NCBI GenBank assembly: GCA_947623455.1
Contig: OX392538.1
Location: forward strand, 23,621,001-23,685,000
DNA from: Mimachlamys varia
Taxonomy: Eukaryota > Mollusca > Bivalvia > Pectinida > Pectinidae
DNA: 64,000 nt
Direction: 5' to 3'
In this document: piece by piece, positions 45,285-56,545 of the stretch
How positions within the stretch are numbered: position 1 is the first letter of the stretch
Layout: the number at the start of each line of letters is the position of its first letter
Position numbers and translations under genes: made by a program
The notes under the pieces: generated by a model
What the model was told of the DNA's origin: nothing
Seen by the model: only the letters and a program-made list of their open reading frames with translations
The model's database searches: none

Positions 45285-48200
45285 ATGGCCGACATGGAAG
45301 ACCCCGTGGGAACCGAAGAGAAAATGAAAGAACGTTTAACTGTCACAGAGCGGTATTATACAAGAAAATACAAGATAGGTAACTAAAGCTGTCCCACAAG
45401 AATGTTTCAAATGTTTATTTTCATATGAAGTATTTTGCTTTGAATGTCAATTCTGATTTCTGTGATTTTCATCATTGAACGACGAGAGAACTTTTCCAGT
45501 TTCTGTGCCAGTCTACATGTATTTCAAAACAACGCACAGTGTTGTATGTTCTTCAAACTTCATTTTTTCCATTTTAAAATGTTATTCAAACTATAGGAAA
45601 TATATCGCTTGATAAAATTTGGTAAAGATAAACAGTGTATTTTTGAAAATTACACATACACGTATGTGTGCGTCATTATGATCAAGATGTAAAATGAAAT
45701 TCTTACATTTTCCATGATGAAATTCCAGTCTTTTTGTTTTCATGATCAGTTTACAGATGACCATTATGAACAATTATAAATGTGTATTTTTGTATTGTTA
45801 TGTTACAAGATACAATTTATACATATTGTGTTCTTATAGATGTTTTTAATGTTTTTTCTTCCCAAAGGTAAATATTGTGATATTTTGTTATCAGTCTTGA
45901 TTACAAAAGCTGTTAAATTTTATATAGTTACATATATTCAGATGTATTGATTTGTTTTAAGTCTGGATTGTTTTGTTTACCAAAGTTCAGTGGAACAATG
46001 TTTTACATGAAAAAAGTAACAATCATTTGATGGCTTGTTACAACATATTTACTCATGGTGCTTATACTGCTTAAAGCTGCAGTGGTCAATCAACAATTTA
46101 TTTTCATGGGTCCTTTTTGTATATATTGCCAAAAACGATGGGTCCCACAGCGTTAAATTGAAGCAATTCCAGAATTTCTATGAGTCCTTTCATAATTTTA
46201 TGAGTACTGCAATCAGGACTCGCACGTAGATTGATCACTAAAAGCGATACGAGCATGCCTCCAGATACCCTACATACATTCTGTTGGGGACCAAAAATTT
46301 ACACTGTACATGTTTTTCTAATTTGTCCCTGGAATGTCAACTTGAGCAGTAAAGTTACACTTATTTTGGTGATTGTTTACAACTGGTGTTTGTCATGGTC
46401 ACCATTTTGCCGCATCTGACTGAAGTTACTCATGCAAGTTGAAGACCAGTGTGCAGACCAGCAAATCATGATGTCACACAGTACCCAAGTAAACAATAAA
46501 GAATTTCACCCTGTGGGTGGTTTAAATTGTGGTAGTGCAGTGGATAGTACACTTTCCTTTCACCAAGTTGGCCGGAGTTCAATTTCCCATTTGGACTTGA
46601 AAGGGTTGAGTTCACCTGCCAGGGCACTATGGTTTTCTGCTGGTAGTCCAGTTCCTCCCACTTTAAAACCCCTCGCACACCTACATCTGAGCCAACAGGG
46701 ATGATTTATTTAAGTTGAATAACTTGTTTCATAATTGTTGTTAAAATTAAGGTTTTTATCCAATATACATGTACAATAATAGTGTACATGTACTGTAAAT
46801 GTATATACCTTATCACTTTATTAAATTGTACAGCATCTCCAAAACTGTTTCATCTAATATGCAATAAAAAATATTAATGCCATTTCTCTTTATTTCTACT
46901 GGACTAGGCCAGACAGGTTAGAAAGAAAACAAATTCTCGTAAAAAGTCATACACACAATATACGTATATGTATCTGTAGGATTGCATGGCTATACTGTTT
47001 CAGTTTGAATTATACTGTTGTTAATGGCTATTGCCGGTTATGGACTTGAAGGGTACATCTAGATCTGTACAAAACTTTGTTATTGGAAAAACTTCCATTT
47101 ACCTCCAGTGGTATCCTGCCCAAAGTGTTGTCATATTTCCAGTCTATATTTCCTTAAATATCAGGATTGAAATTAAAACACAAATGCACAACCATTTATA
47201 AGTTCTATAATGTTTTATATATTATTTCATTTTAGATAATAAATCTGATTTCCCCCCCATAAACCTATAGATAACTGCTTCCTGCAAATATAGCAGTTAT
47301 TTCCCTTGGACTGTAACTGTCCACAGTGTATCTCTTTGTTCAGATTCTATTATACCTTATTTTACTTACACATTTTATGTATTTTTCAATTTGATTATAA
47401 CATTATACTTTCAAGTATCATAGACAACAATAAGCTCTTACATGTATTTAGTTATATGAGATTTGAGAATTCCTCTAAAAGGGGCAATATATTATATATA
47501 TTTAACTAATTGAAAGATGGTAGCATGTGAATAATTCTTTTATATGTAAGTTCCCCTTGGTTCTTTGTTCTGCATATTCATTTATTGACATGCAAATGTC
47601 TTCTATTTTGACAAATAAAGTTTGTTGTTGCTATTTCCCAGATAGTATTTTGCGACTCTTTGACAGGTAGGTTGTCTTGTAATTTTAGAGTTAAGTTTTG
47701 TTATCTTTATTTCAGTTTTCTCAGAAAATAGGAGGAGCTTTTTATATGTATGTTACACTTGGTCCCCTTATAAAGGAATATGGTTTGAAGTGTAAACATG
47801 AAAGTGATTCTAACAGATGTGAGGTCAGTATCACCTTTGAACCTTAACCTCTTGACCTTTGTCTGCAGGTAAAACAGAAGACCAAGATGTTTGTGTACTG
47901 GCCCATTCAAACAGGTAAGCATGATATGTGTCAATGCAGCTTGGTCTCATATAGCAATACTGAAAAATACTGGTAAAGTCTTATGTTCATAGTCTGTCAT
48001 ATATAACAGATATGCAAAACTGGACAAAGGGTCATAAAGTTTGCATAAACAGAAAGGCGGGGAAAAGGGATGAATCCCAATATGGGAAATCAAAGGCAAT
48101 TTTCTATTTTGTACAAATGAAGAAGTTTATACCAAATGAGGTCTACAGCATGTGTCGGGGGTGAGGGTGGTCAATTTTGAAAAAGTAATTGAAGCTATGG

Positions 48201-50144
48201 CCCACTTCTTTGGGACAGAAGAGAAAAAGAAATGAAAAAATGAAAAAAGAAAAAAAAGCAGTACCAAGAAAGGGATTTCACCTCAAGAGAGTAACAAAGA
48301 CCCCAACTGCATAAGCTACATGTAGGACAGTAACAAAAACATGCATTTTGAATGTTAAAAGAAAGGAAAAATTACAATCCTTCTCCATTTGTACCACTAA
48401 AGGGATTTTAACCAAACTTGTTTGAGAGAACTTTTGAAGAGAAGGGCCTCATTCTAAACAGAGTATTCGACTCCAAACCCCTGGTACCATTGGGACTCTG
48501 CTTTCTGTGTCAATTAATACAGGGATTATTGCCTAAAGGGACTGAGTTTTGAACTAATGGAAGATGTTCCCCCTGAGGCAACATCTGAAGTCTTAGTGAG
48601 TCCAGTAAGACAGAGAGAGAGATATATGCTATGTTTATGTAGCAGTTTGGTACTCTATCTCTTGTCTCCTCACTCTAAACAATTTTCAAGGTCATTTTGA
48701 TATAAATGATGTAACTAGAACTTACCATACTACATGTACTGTACGAAGTACTCATGTACCGGTAGGGTAAAATCACACACAATTTCATTTGGAGAAAAAA
48801 ACTTGAAACAGCTAAACGTTCAACACATACGTATCTGTGATGTAGTACAGACTACTGTTCCGCTATATAATTATTCTGCTGCTGACTGATCCATATCAAC
48901 ACTAATGTTTGGGATCACTGTAGTCATAACTCTTTGGACTACTGTGATGGCACATTTAGAATTGTTTTAAAGGTTTTTGTCAATTAAGATACACTTTATT
49001 TGAAGAAATAAAATAAATAAATATACAACATATGATATAGCACCCTATCTAGCTAGCATAAGTCACTCTAAAGCGCTTTACAGTACATAGATATACAATT
49101 CTTATACAATCAATACCATTAACACATACAATTATATCATATATGATTCTGAGGAGTTTACAGGAGCTGCCTTATCAGGCGCTAACTACTTGTCATATAC
49201 CACCTGGCTAATATCTCCCTATATGTGTGTATATATGTGTGCTTGGGATGAATTGTGTTCTGTTTGTAGTGGGACTGTGCTTCCAACGGCATCTTTCAGA
49301 ATTTTATAAGACTGATTGAATAATATTTAGTGATTCCAACATATACGTATCATAGACCTTGTACTATTGCTTTGTAGGATATGTATAGTTACCCTGGCCC
49401 CTAGTCACCCTGTTGTAGCAAAGAAAAAGAAAGTAATCTCTATTAGCTTTGATGTCAATGGAGCCAACAGGATGGACAACAAAGTGTCTGGCAAAGGCAA
49501 AAAGGTGAATTATTATGTACCTAAAATAGTTGTGAATACAATACATTACTGTGGATACGAACATGTACCTAAAATAGTAGTGAATACAACACATTACCGT
49601 GGATACGAACATGTACCTAAAATAGTAGTGAATACAACACATTACCGTGGATACGAACATGTACTTAAAATAGTAGTGAATACAACACATTACCGTGGAT
49701 ACGAACATGTACTTAAAATAGTAGTGAATACAATACATTACCGTGGATACGAACATGTACCTAAAATAGTAGTGAATACAATACATTACCGTGGATACGA
49801 ACATGTACCTAAAATAGTAGTGAATACAATACATTACCATGGATATGAACATGTACCTAAAATAGTAGTGAATACAATACATTACCATGGATATGAACAT
49901 GTACCTAAAATAGTAGTGAATACAATACATTACCATGGATACGAACATGTACCTAAAATAGTAGGGAATACAATACATTACGAACAAAAGAAACACACTG
50001 ATTGAAAATAATATGTAATTAAGTAATCAATACAGCATGCCAAAGCTGAATTACACTGCATTATAACAGCAGTTTTGTTTGGTCGTCCTAAGGGCCATGC
50101 ATCTTCACTAGTACCCAATTCTTTGAATAGAAGATTATTCACAC

Positions 50145-50189
<45 letters not shown>

Positions 50190-52468
50190 GAATAAATGAT
50201 GATGATGATGATGATGATAATGATGATGATGATGATGTCGATTATGTGTGTTTTGTGAACTTGTGTTGCTGCTTTGTAGTTGTTTTGTATATGTAACAAA
50301 AATTTGTAAATATAAAACAATAATAACAAAAGTAAAATATTCACTCTTTAGACTAGACTTTTGATAAAGGAAAATCATCTCCAGTTATAACTGATATATA
50401 TATTGTGATAATAGGGAGAATAGATATAAAGTCTGTTCCACTAGTACTCCTAGACTCGCTGTCTTGCTAGTTATTATTACCACTTAACCTTAAACCATCA
50501 TCAGTTATATCTTCAGTCATTGGTTAATATGACTGATTAATGTCACGCCCACGTGCGTCATAGGTCAAACTAATTAAGGTCAATGCATTATTGGCACTTT
50601 GTAACGGTGATGTTACCCAATTACAGACAGTTAAGGACAAAAGGACTGCATTATACTGGTATCCTGCAGTCAAAGTATACCATTGTATTTTATCATACAC
50701 AGAGAAAACACAAATGTACTTTGAATTCTCTTCTTGATGTACGCAACCATTACTTATTCCTTCATTACTCCTAATCGTTGCCACACTGCCCTGATTTCAA
50801 CAAAGTGTTAATGGAAAACAAATCAGGTTTCATCCAGAAGGCCATCCTGCTGATGATGGCGATTGACCCACATTTTTCAGATGCTGGCAATACAGCCCAG
50901 ATGTGATTTTTTAAATCAGAGGCGGTTGTTCAAGGTCGTGTTTGAAATGTAGAATACTGCTTAATTGGTTGATATTAAAGGTTACTCATGTATATCAAAT
51001 TGAACTATGCATTATTTTGAGCCTTTGGCCAAAAACTGTATGTGCATTCTTTGAGTTAAGCTGTTCTGAGTTCGCCATCTTGTTGATGAGGCAAAACGAC
51101 TTGATCCTATGATGTACATAAAAAAAATCTCTCGGTTACATCACAGTAAATATTGATAGGATTTAAATTCTGGTGTCGCTCATTTAAAAAAATATATTAG
51201 CCTAGCGATTGGTCAGAAGTTTTTATCTTCATGCCTTTAATTTTGCTATGACATATTCAAGGTATTTAGAGAGCGTAGATGAAAGTAACCCCTGGATATT
51301 GAGGATGACAATTATATGTTTACATGATAAAATACTATATCTATTGGCACATTAATTAATAAGTATTAATTACATAATTATAGAAATAGAAAATGCGATA
51401 AAAAAATCAGAGAATACCAAAGTGTCAACAAAACCATAATCCGAATTCAAAATCGATTAAACTAGAGGTGAAATAGGAACAAAAGGAAGATTTACACAAA
51501 GACTCTCGTAAAAACACCAGGTGTTAACAACATTTATATACTTCTGGTCTTAAACTTCTACCAGTTTAATCATTTTATGATTCTTGCAGAACATCATACA
51601 CATTCTGCTTCATCAATGACACCCGCCATGTAAATTTTGGTCACATCCAAGTAAGCATTAATCCTCAAAATGAGAACCGAGTCAGCATTGTCAATGACAA
51701 CAAGTAAACACACTTATAAGCAAACTTAAAAATGTCCATCTCCATAATACATGCATGACCAGGTGGAGAGGGTATAAGAATTTTCAGGTTGCCTTTAGCT
51801 GTGTACTTGAGTGTGGTAGCACTATAAAGTCGGCATCAGGGAGTTCCCCACTATCACAAGAACGCATACAGGAACATACTCAAACAAAACACAGCCTCCA
51901 AAATAGACACACAATCGACACATACACTAACATCACATACACAGGTTGGACGCCTGTTTAATATTATGTCTTTAGCTGTTAATAAGACATTGATATTCAT
52001 AAAACAAAAACCTTAAACCAATCATTGACAATTGATATAAAAATCTCTTTTAAACACTCATACTTTGTAACATGACCCACATTTATATATCTGCTAATAT
52101 TATATCAAGAGTGTACTGCTGAGCTATGTTGTGTGACTTTGTAAGGGCACATTTCCAATATACTGAGAACCGGACAAAAATACTACCAGTATATCAACAT
52201 TATCGGTTTTATACTATACCTCTGTGAAAGATATCTACCATTATTTTTTTTATTGCCAAACAGAGTTGAACAACATGTATATATTTTACCAAATAAAACA
52301 TTTATCTTTGTTTTTATTCAGGGAGCACAGTGGTTAAAAACCGCCTCAGAACTGTGTAAAATTGAATGTGAGGATGGAGAAAAGTACACATTCCCTGCTG
52401 GTCTTCCATCTCAGCTGATTGAGATCAACGAGAATCTTGTTCATTCTCCAAATTTATTGACAGAAAAG
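45285..52468 (+). CDS. ABITRAM: ABITRAM (FAM206A / Simiate), exons 1-4, 3' partial
   Basis: Four exons join in phase: 45285-45378, 47869-47914, 49378-49504 and 52322-52468, 138 codons in all (the human protein is about 181 aa, so about 40 remain). The start ATG at 45285 has context aaagATGG. Residues 20-31 (VTERYYTRKYKI), 33-48 (KTEDQDVCVLAHSNRI) and 83-106 (NKVSGKGKKGAQWLKTASEL) follow the vertebrate protein, as does NENLVHSPNLLTEK at the end of exon 4. ABITRAM is a small actin-binding and transcription-modulating protein of nuclear speckles and neurites with a biotinyl/lipoyl-like fold; these roles are known from mammals and inferred here. Donors: gtaact, gtaagc, gtgaat, gtaaga. Introns 3 and 4 hold large minisatellites. 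The final exon, which should continue with a GYIAVVLPK-like stretch, was not found up to 64000. Confidence 0.9.
46500..46700 (+). mobile_element. tRNA-derived SINE, second family (ABITRAM intron 1)
   Basis: The head has an A-box-like gtggtagtgcagtggatagt at 46530 and a B-box-like ccggagttcaatttccc at about 46572. A central block gttttctgctggtagtccag is followed by tcctcccac. This central block resembles the one in the 34885 family, while the heads differ. It ends at about 46700 in gagccaacaggg. Confidence 0.65.
47540..47630 (+). mobile_element. Possible LINE 3' tail (ABITRAM intron 1)
   Basis: ccttggttctttgttctgca followed by ttttgacaaataaagtttgt is a typical LINE or mRNA 3' end with AATAAA. 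Exon 2 of ABITRAM begins 240 bp later. No coding part remains. Confidence 0.3.
49517..49981. repeat. 48-bp minisatellite in ABITRAM intron 3
   Basis: About 9.7 units start at 49517 and then every 48 bp (49565, 49613, ... 49949). The unit is gtacctaaaatagtagtgaa followed by tacaatacattaccgtggat and acgaacat. Units differ at only a few sites. The array starts 12 bp after the exon 3 donor. Since 48 is divisible by three and no stop occurs, the exon 3 frame stays open to 50005 (16-residue repeats like VPKIVVNTIHYRGYEH), and the opposite strand is also open (49364-49996). Confidence 0.92.
50145..50240. repeat. (ATG/GAT)n trinucleotide microsatellite
   Basis: Two runs of gat/atg triplets, interrupted by agaataaatg near 50189 and a further aat near 50219. 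They create poly-Met, poly-Asp, poly-His and poly-Ser shadow ORFs that are not genes. Within ABITRAM intron 3. Confidence 0.9.
51405..51740 (-). mobile_element. Penelope-like 3' end with a 75-bp insertion (ABITRAM intron 3)
   Basis: 51405-51520 matches the 3' terminal tail (atcagagaataccaaagtgt, ctcaaaattcgattaaa-like, gaggtgaaataggaac). About 75 bp of unrelated sequence follow (51523-51598). The tail then resumes at ttctgcttcatcaatgacac and runs through cccgccatgtaaatt to about 51740. Antisense to ABITRAM; same orientation as the other copies. Confidence 0.75.
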
Positions 52469-52631
52469 GTAAGAACAGTTTCTCGTTGTGAGGACGGCTA
52501 CAACATTATTATATACATTTTGCTCACACTTTGCTTGTTTATACTGTACTAGGTATATTTGTAGTTTTAGTTTTGAAAATCTATAAATTGTATTTTAGTA
52601 ATATTATCATGGAATGAACCCATTGATACCT

Positions 52632-52850
52632 TAATCTGATTTAAATTCAGATCATAATTGTCGCTCCGTTACTGACAACTTCCCATTCGGGGTTCTGGTT
52701 AACTTTTGCTTTAGCCAATCAAATTAAATCTTATATAATCTTGAAAGTGAATGTTGGTGGGCGTAAAACATTGCAGATCTCCTATGGGATGCTGTCAGAC
52801 TCTTGTATCTAATGGAGTGAAAATAAAGGTCTTTGTTTTAATCAGGTAGT
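52632..52850. mobile_element. Diverged, shortened copy of the TIR MITE family (ABITRAM intron 4)
   Basis: Compared in inverted orientation with 24987-25375: taatctgatttaaattcaga at the left and ctttgttttaatcaggt at the right are the outer ends, with tcctatgggatgctgtcaga and agccaatcaaattaa as inner matches. About 180 bp of the middle is missing. Confidence 0.55.
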
Positions 52851-53611
52851 TGATATCTTCCTGTGGTGAAACTTGCAAATAAAAAATCTGCAGCACACCT
52901 CATTCACACTGAACACTTATTTCAGCTCCCCCAAATAAATGATTTATTCATTTATTCAATTTTTGGGAAGAAGGTGCCATGAGTTGTACTAGATTTATGA
53001 TAAATGCAAGTGAATATCATTTAATTTAAATGAATGCTAAAATAGTGTGCTTGACGGCAATTTTGATCTCCCGTGAAACGCTTATGCGTGGAAATTTAAA
53101 ACTGGACTCTTTCCGTCCGTCCGAGGACCTTTTCTGATCGATTTCTTAAAAAAACCTTTTTTTATTGTTATTTTGAGGTTTAGTCATTGGTAGTTGATGA
53201 CCACTGTGACTTTCAGGTCAAATGGCAAAAGGTCAAAGGGTGAAATGCAATAACTTAAAGCAATTCGCTTCTATGCAACAAAGTTGTACGCCAAGGTGAT
53301 GCCTTTTGCCCTTCACTGTTTCTCATTGGGTGTTATCTGTCAATGGGATTTTAAAAAATCACAACAAGTAGACACTAATAAATACATATGGTGAAACTCT
53401 CTCAAAACATCAATTATCATGATTGTATAAACACGATTGCATTAGAAATAGATTTGAGCATTTCTAACATCAGCAAAGCAATGCCTACAGTAATTTTATT
53501 TTGATCATGAAATGATTTATTTTTTCAAGACGTTAATTCAATATCATATTTCATAAGTTTTCTTATGAAATTATAAACTGAAAATGGTTTTAAATATCGA
53601 CTGTGTAAGTT

Positions 53612-56545
53612 GTGCTAGTACATCACCTTCTAATAACAATAGCGTTAATGTCAATGTCACCTTCTAGTAACAATAGCTTTAAAGTCAACGTCACATTCTG
53701 GTTACAATAGCGTTAATGTCAACGTCACCTTCTAGTACCAATAGCATCAATGTCAACGTCACCTTCTAGTAACAATTGCATCAATGTCAACGTCACCTTC
53801 TAGTAACGATAGCGTTAATGTCAACGTCACCTTCTAGTAACGATAGCGTTAATGTCAACGTCACCTTCTAGTATCAATAGCGTCAAAGTCAACGTCACAT
53901 TCTAGTAACAATAGCGTTAATGTCAACGTCACCTTCTAGTATCAGTAGAGTTAATGTCAACGTCACCTTCTTGTAACAATAGCATTAATGTCAACATCAC
54001 TTTCTTGTAACAATAGCATCAATGTCAACGTCACCTTCTAGTAACAATAGCTTTAATGTCAACGTCACCTTTTAGAAACTATAGCGTTAATGTCAACGTC
54101 ACCTTCAAGTAACAATAGCGTTAATGTCAACGTCACTTTCTAGTAACAATAGCATGTATGTCAACGTCAACTTCTAGTAACAATAGCATTAATGCCAATG
54201 TCACATTCTAGTAGCAATAGCGTTAATGTGAACGTAACCTTCTAGTAACAATAGCGTTAATGTCAATGTCACCTTCTAGTAACAATAATGTCAATGTCAC
54301 CTTCTAGAAACAATAGCGTTATTGTCAACGTCACATTAAAGTAAAAATAGCGTTAATATCAACCTCACCTTCTAGTTACAATAATGTCAACGTCACATTT
54401 AAGTTAAAATAGCGTTAATGTCAATGTCACCGTCTAGTAGCAATTACATCAATGTCAACGTCACCTTTTAGTAACAATAGCGTTAATGTCAACGTCACGT
54501 TCTAGTAACAAATAGCGTTAATGTCAACCTAACCTTCTAGTAACAAAAGCGTTAATGTCAATGTCACCTTCTAGTAACAATAGCGTTAATGTCAATGTCA
54601 CCTTCTAGTAACAATAGCGTTAATGTCAACGTCACCTTCTAGTAACAATAGCGTTAATGTCAACGTCACCTTCTAGTAACAATAGCGTTAATGTCAACGT
54701 CACTTTCTAGTAACAAATAGCGTTAATGTCAGCGTCACCTTCTAGTAACAATAGTGTTAACCTCAATGTCACCTTCAAGTAACAATAGCGTTAATGTCAA
54801 CGTCACTTTCTAGTAACAAATAGCGTTAATGTCAACGTCACCTTCAAGTAACAATAGCGTTAATGTCAACGTAACCTTCTAGAAACAATAGCATCAATGT
54901 CAACGTCACCTTCCAGTAACAATAGCGTTAATGTCAACGTCACCTTCTAGTAACAATAGCATTTATGTCAAAGTCGCCTTCTTGTAACAATAGCGTTAAT
55001 GTCAACGTCACCTTCTAGTAACACTAGCGTTAATGTCAACGTCACCTTCTAGTATCAGTAGAGTTAATGTCAACGTCATCTTCCAGTAACAATAGCGTTA
55101 ATGTCAACGTCACCTTCTAGTAACAATAGCATTTATATCAAAGTCGCCTTCTTGTAACAATAGCGTTAATGTCAACTTCACTTTCTAGTAACAATAACGT
55201 TAATGTCAACGTCACTTTCTAGTAACAATAGCGTTAATGTCAACGTCACTTTCTAGTAACAATAACGTTAATGTCCACGTCAACTTCTAGTAACAATAGC
55301 GTTAATGTCAACCTAACCTTCTAGTAACAATAACGTTAATGTCAACGTCACTTTCTAGTAACAATAGCGTCAATGTCAACGTCACTTTCTAGTAACAATA
55401 GCGTTAATGTCAACGTCACTTTCTAGTAACAATAGCGTTAATGTCAACGTCACCTTCTAGTAACAATAACGTTAATGTCAATGTCACTTTCTAGTAACAA
55501 TAGCGTTAATGTCAACGTCACTTTCTAGTAACAATAACGTTAATGTCAACGTCATTTTCTAGTAACAATAGCGTTAATGTCAACGTCAACTTCTAGTAAC
55601 AAAAGCGTTAATGTCAACCTAACCTTCTAGTAACAATATCGTTAATGTCAACGTCACCTTCTAGTAACAATAGCGTTAATGTCAACGTCACCTTCTAGTA
55701 ACAATAGCGTTAATGTCAACGTCACCTTCTATTAACAATACTGTTAATGTCAACGTCACCTTCTAGTAACAACAGCGTTAATGTCAACGTCACCTTCAAG
55801 TAACAATAGCGTTAATGTCAACGTCAACTTCTAGTAACAATAGCGTTAATGTCAACGTCACCTTCTATTAACAATAGCGTTAAAGTCAACATCACCTTCT
55901 AGTAACAATAGCGTTAATGTCAACGTCACCTTCTTGTAACAATAGCGTTAAAGTCAACGTCACCTTCTAGTAACAATAGCGTTAATGTCAACGTTAACTT
56001 CTAGTAACAATAGCGTTAATGTCAACGTCACCTTCTATTAACAATACTGTTAATGTCAGCGTCACCTTCAAGTAACAATAACGTTAATGTCAACGTCAAC
56101 TTCTAGTAACAATAGCGTTAATATCAAAGTCACCTTCTAGCAACAATAGGGTCAATGTCACCTTCTAGTAACAATAGCGTTAATGTCAACGTCAACTTCT
56201 AGTAACAATAGCGTTAATGTCAACGTCACCTATTAACAATACTGTTAATGTCAGCGTCACCTTCTAGTAACAATAGCGTCAATGTCAACGTCACCTTCTA
56301 GTAACAATAGCGTCAATGTCAACGTCACCTTCAAGTAACAATAGCGTTAATGTCAACGTCACCTTCAAGTAACAAGTAGCGTTAATGTCAACGTCACCTT
56401 CAAGTAACAAGTAGCGTTAATGTCAACGTCACCTTCAAGTAACAATAACGTTAATGTCAACGTCACCTTCAAGTAACAATAACGTTAATGTCAAAGTAAC
56501 CTTTAGTAACAATAGCGTTAATTTCAGTAACCTTAAAGAAATCTT
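53612..56545. repeat. 34-bp minisatellite, about 2.9 kb (ABITRAM intron 4)
   Basis: The unit is aatagcgttaatgtcaacgt followed by caccttctagtaac, about 85 copies with point changes (gcgttaatg/gcatcaatg, caccttct/cactttct/caacttct, tagtaac/aagtaac) and rare one-base or block indels. Each intact unit has acgtca, the CRE half-site in reverse. 34 is not a multiple of three, so no long ORF forms. Variants cluster locally, which points to growth by unequal exchange or slippage. Confidence 0.93.

Noticed and set aside
49364..49996. 210-codon minus-strand ORF with MYCIHYYFRYMF repeats
   Set aside because: Antisense shadow of the 48-bp minisatellite and ABITRAM exon 3.
50075..50378. ORFs with poly-Met, poly-Asp, poly-His and poly-Ser
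   Set aside because: Shadows of the (ATG)n microsatellite.
53612..56545. CRISPR-like array
   Set aside because: Units follow each other directly without unique spacers, and the host is an animal; it is a minisatellite.
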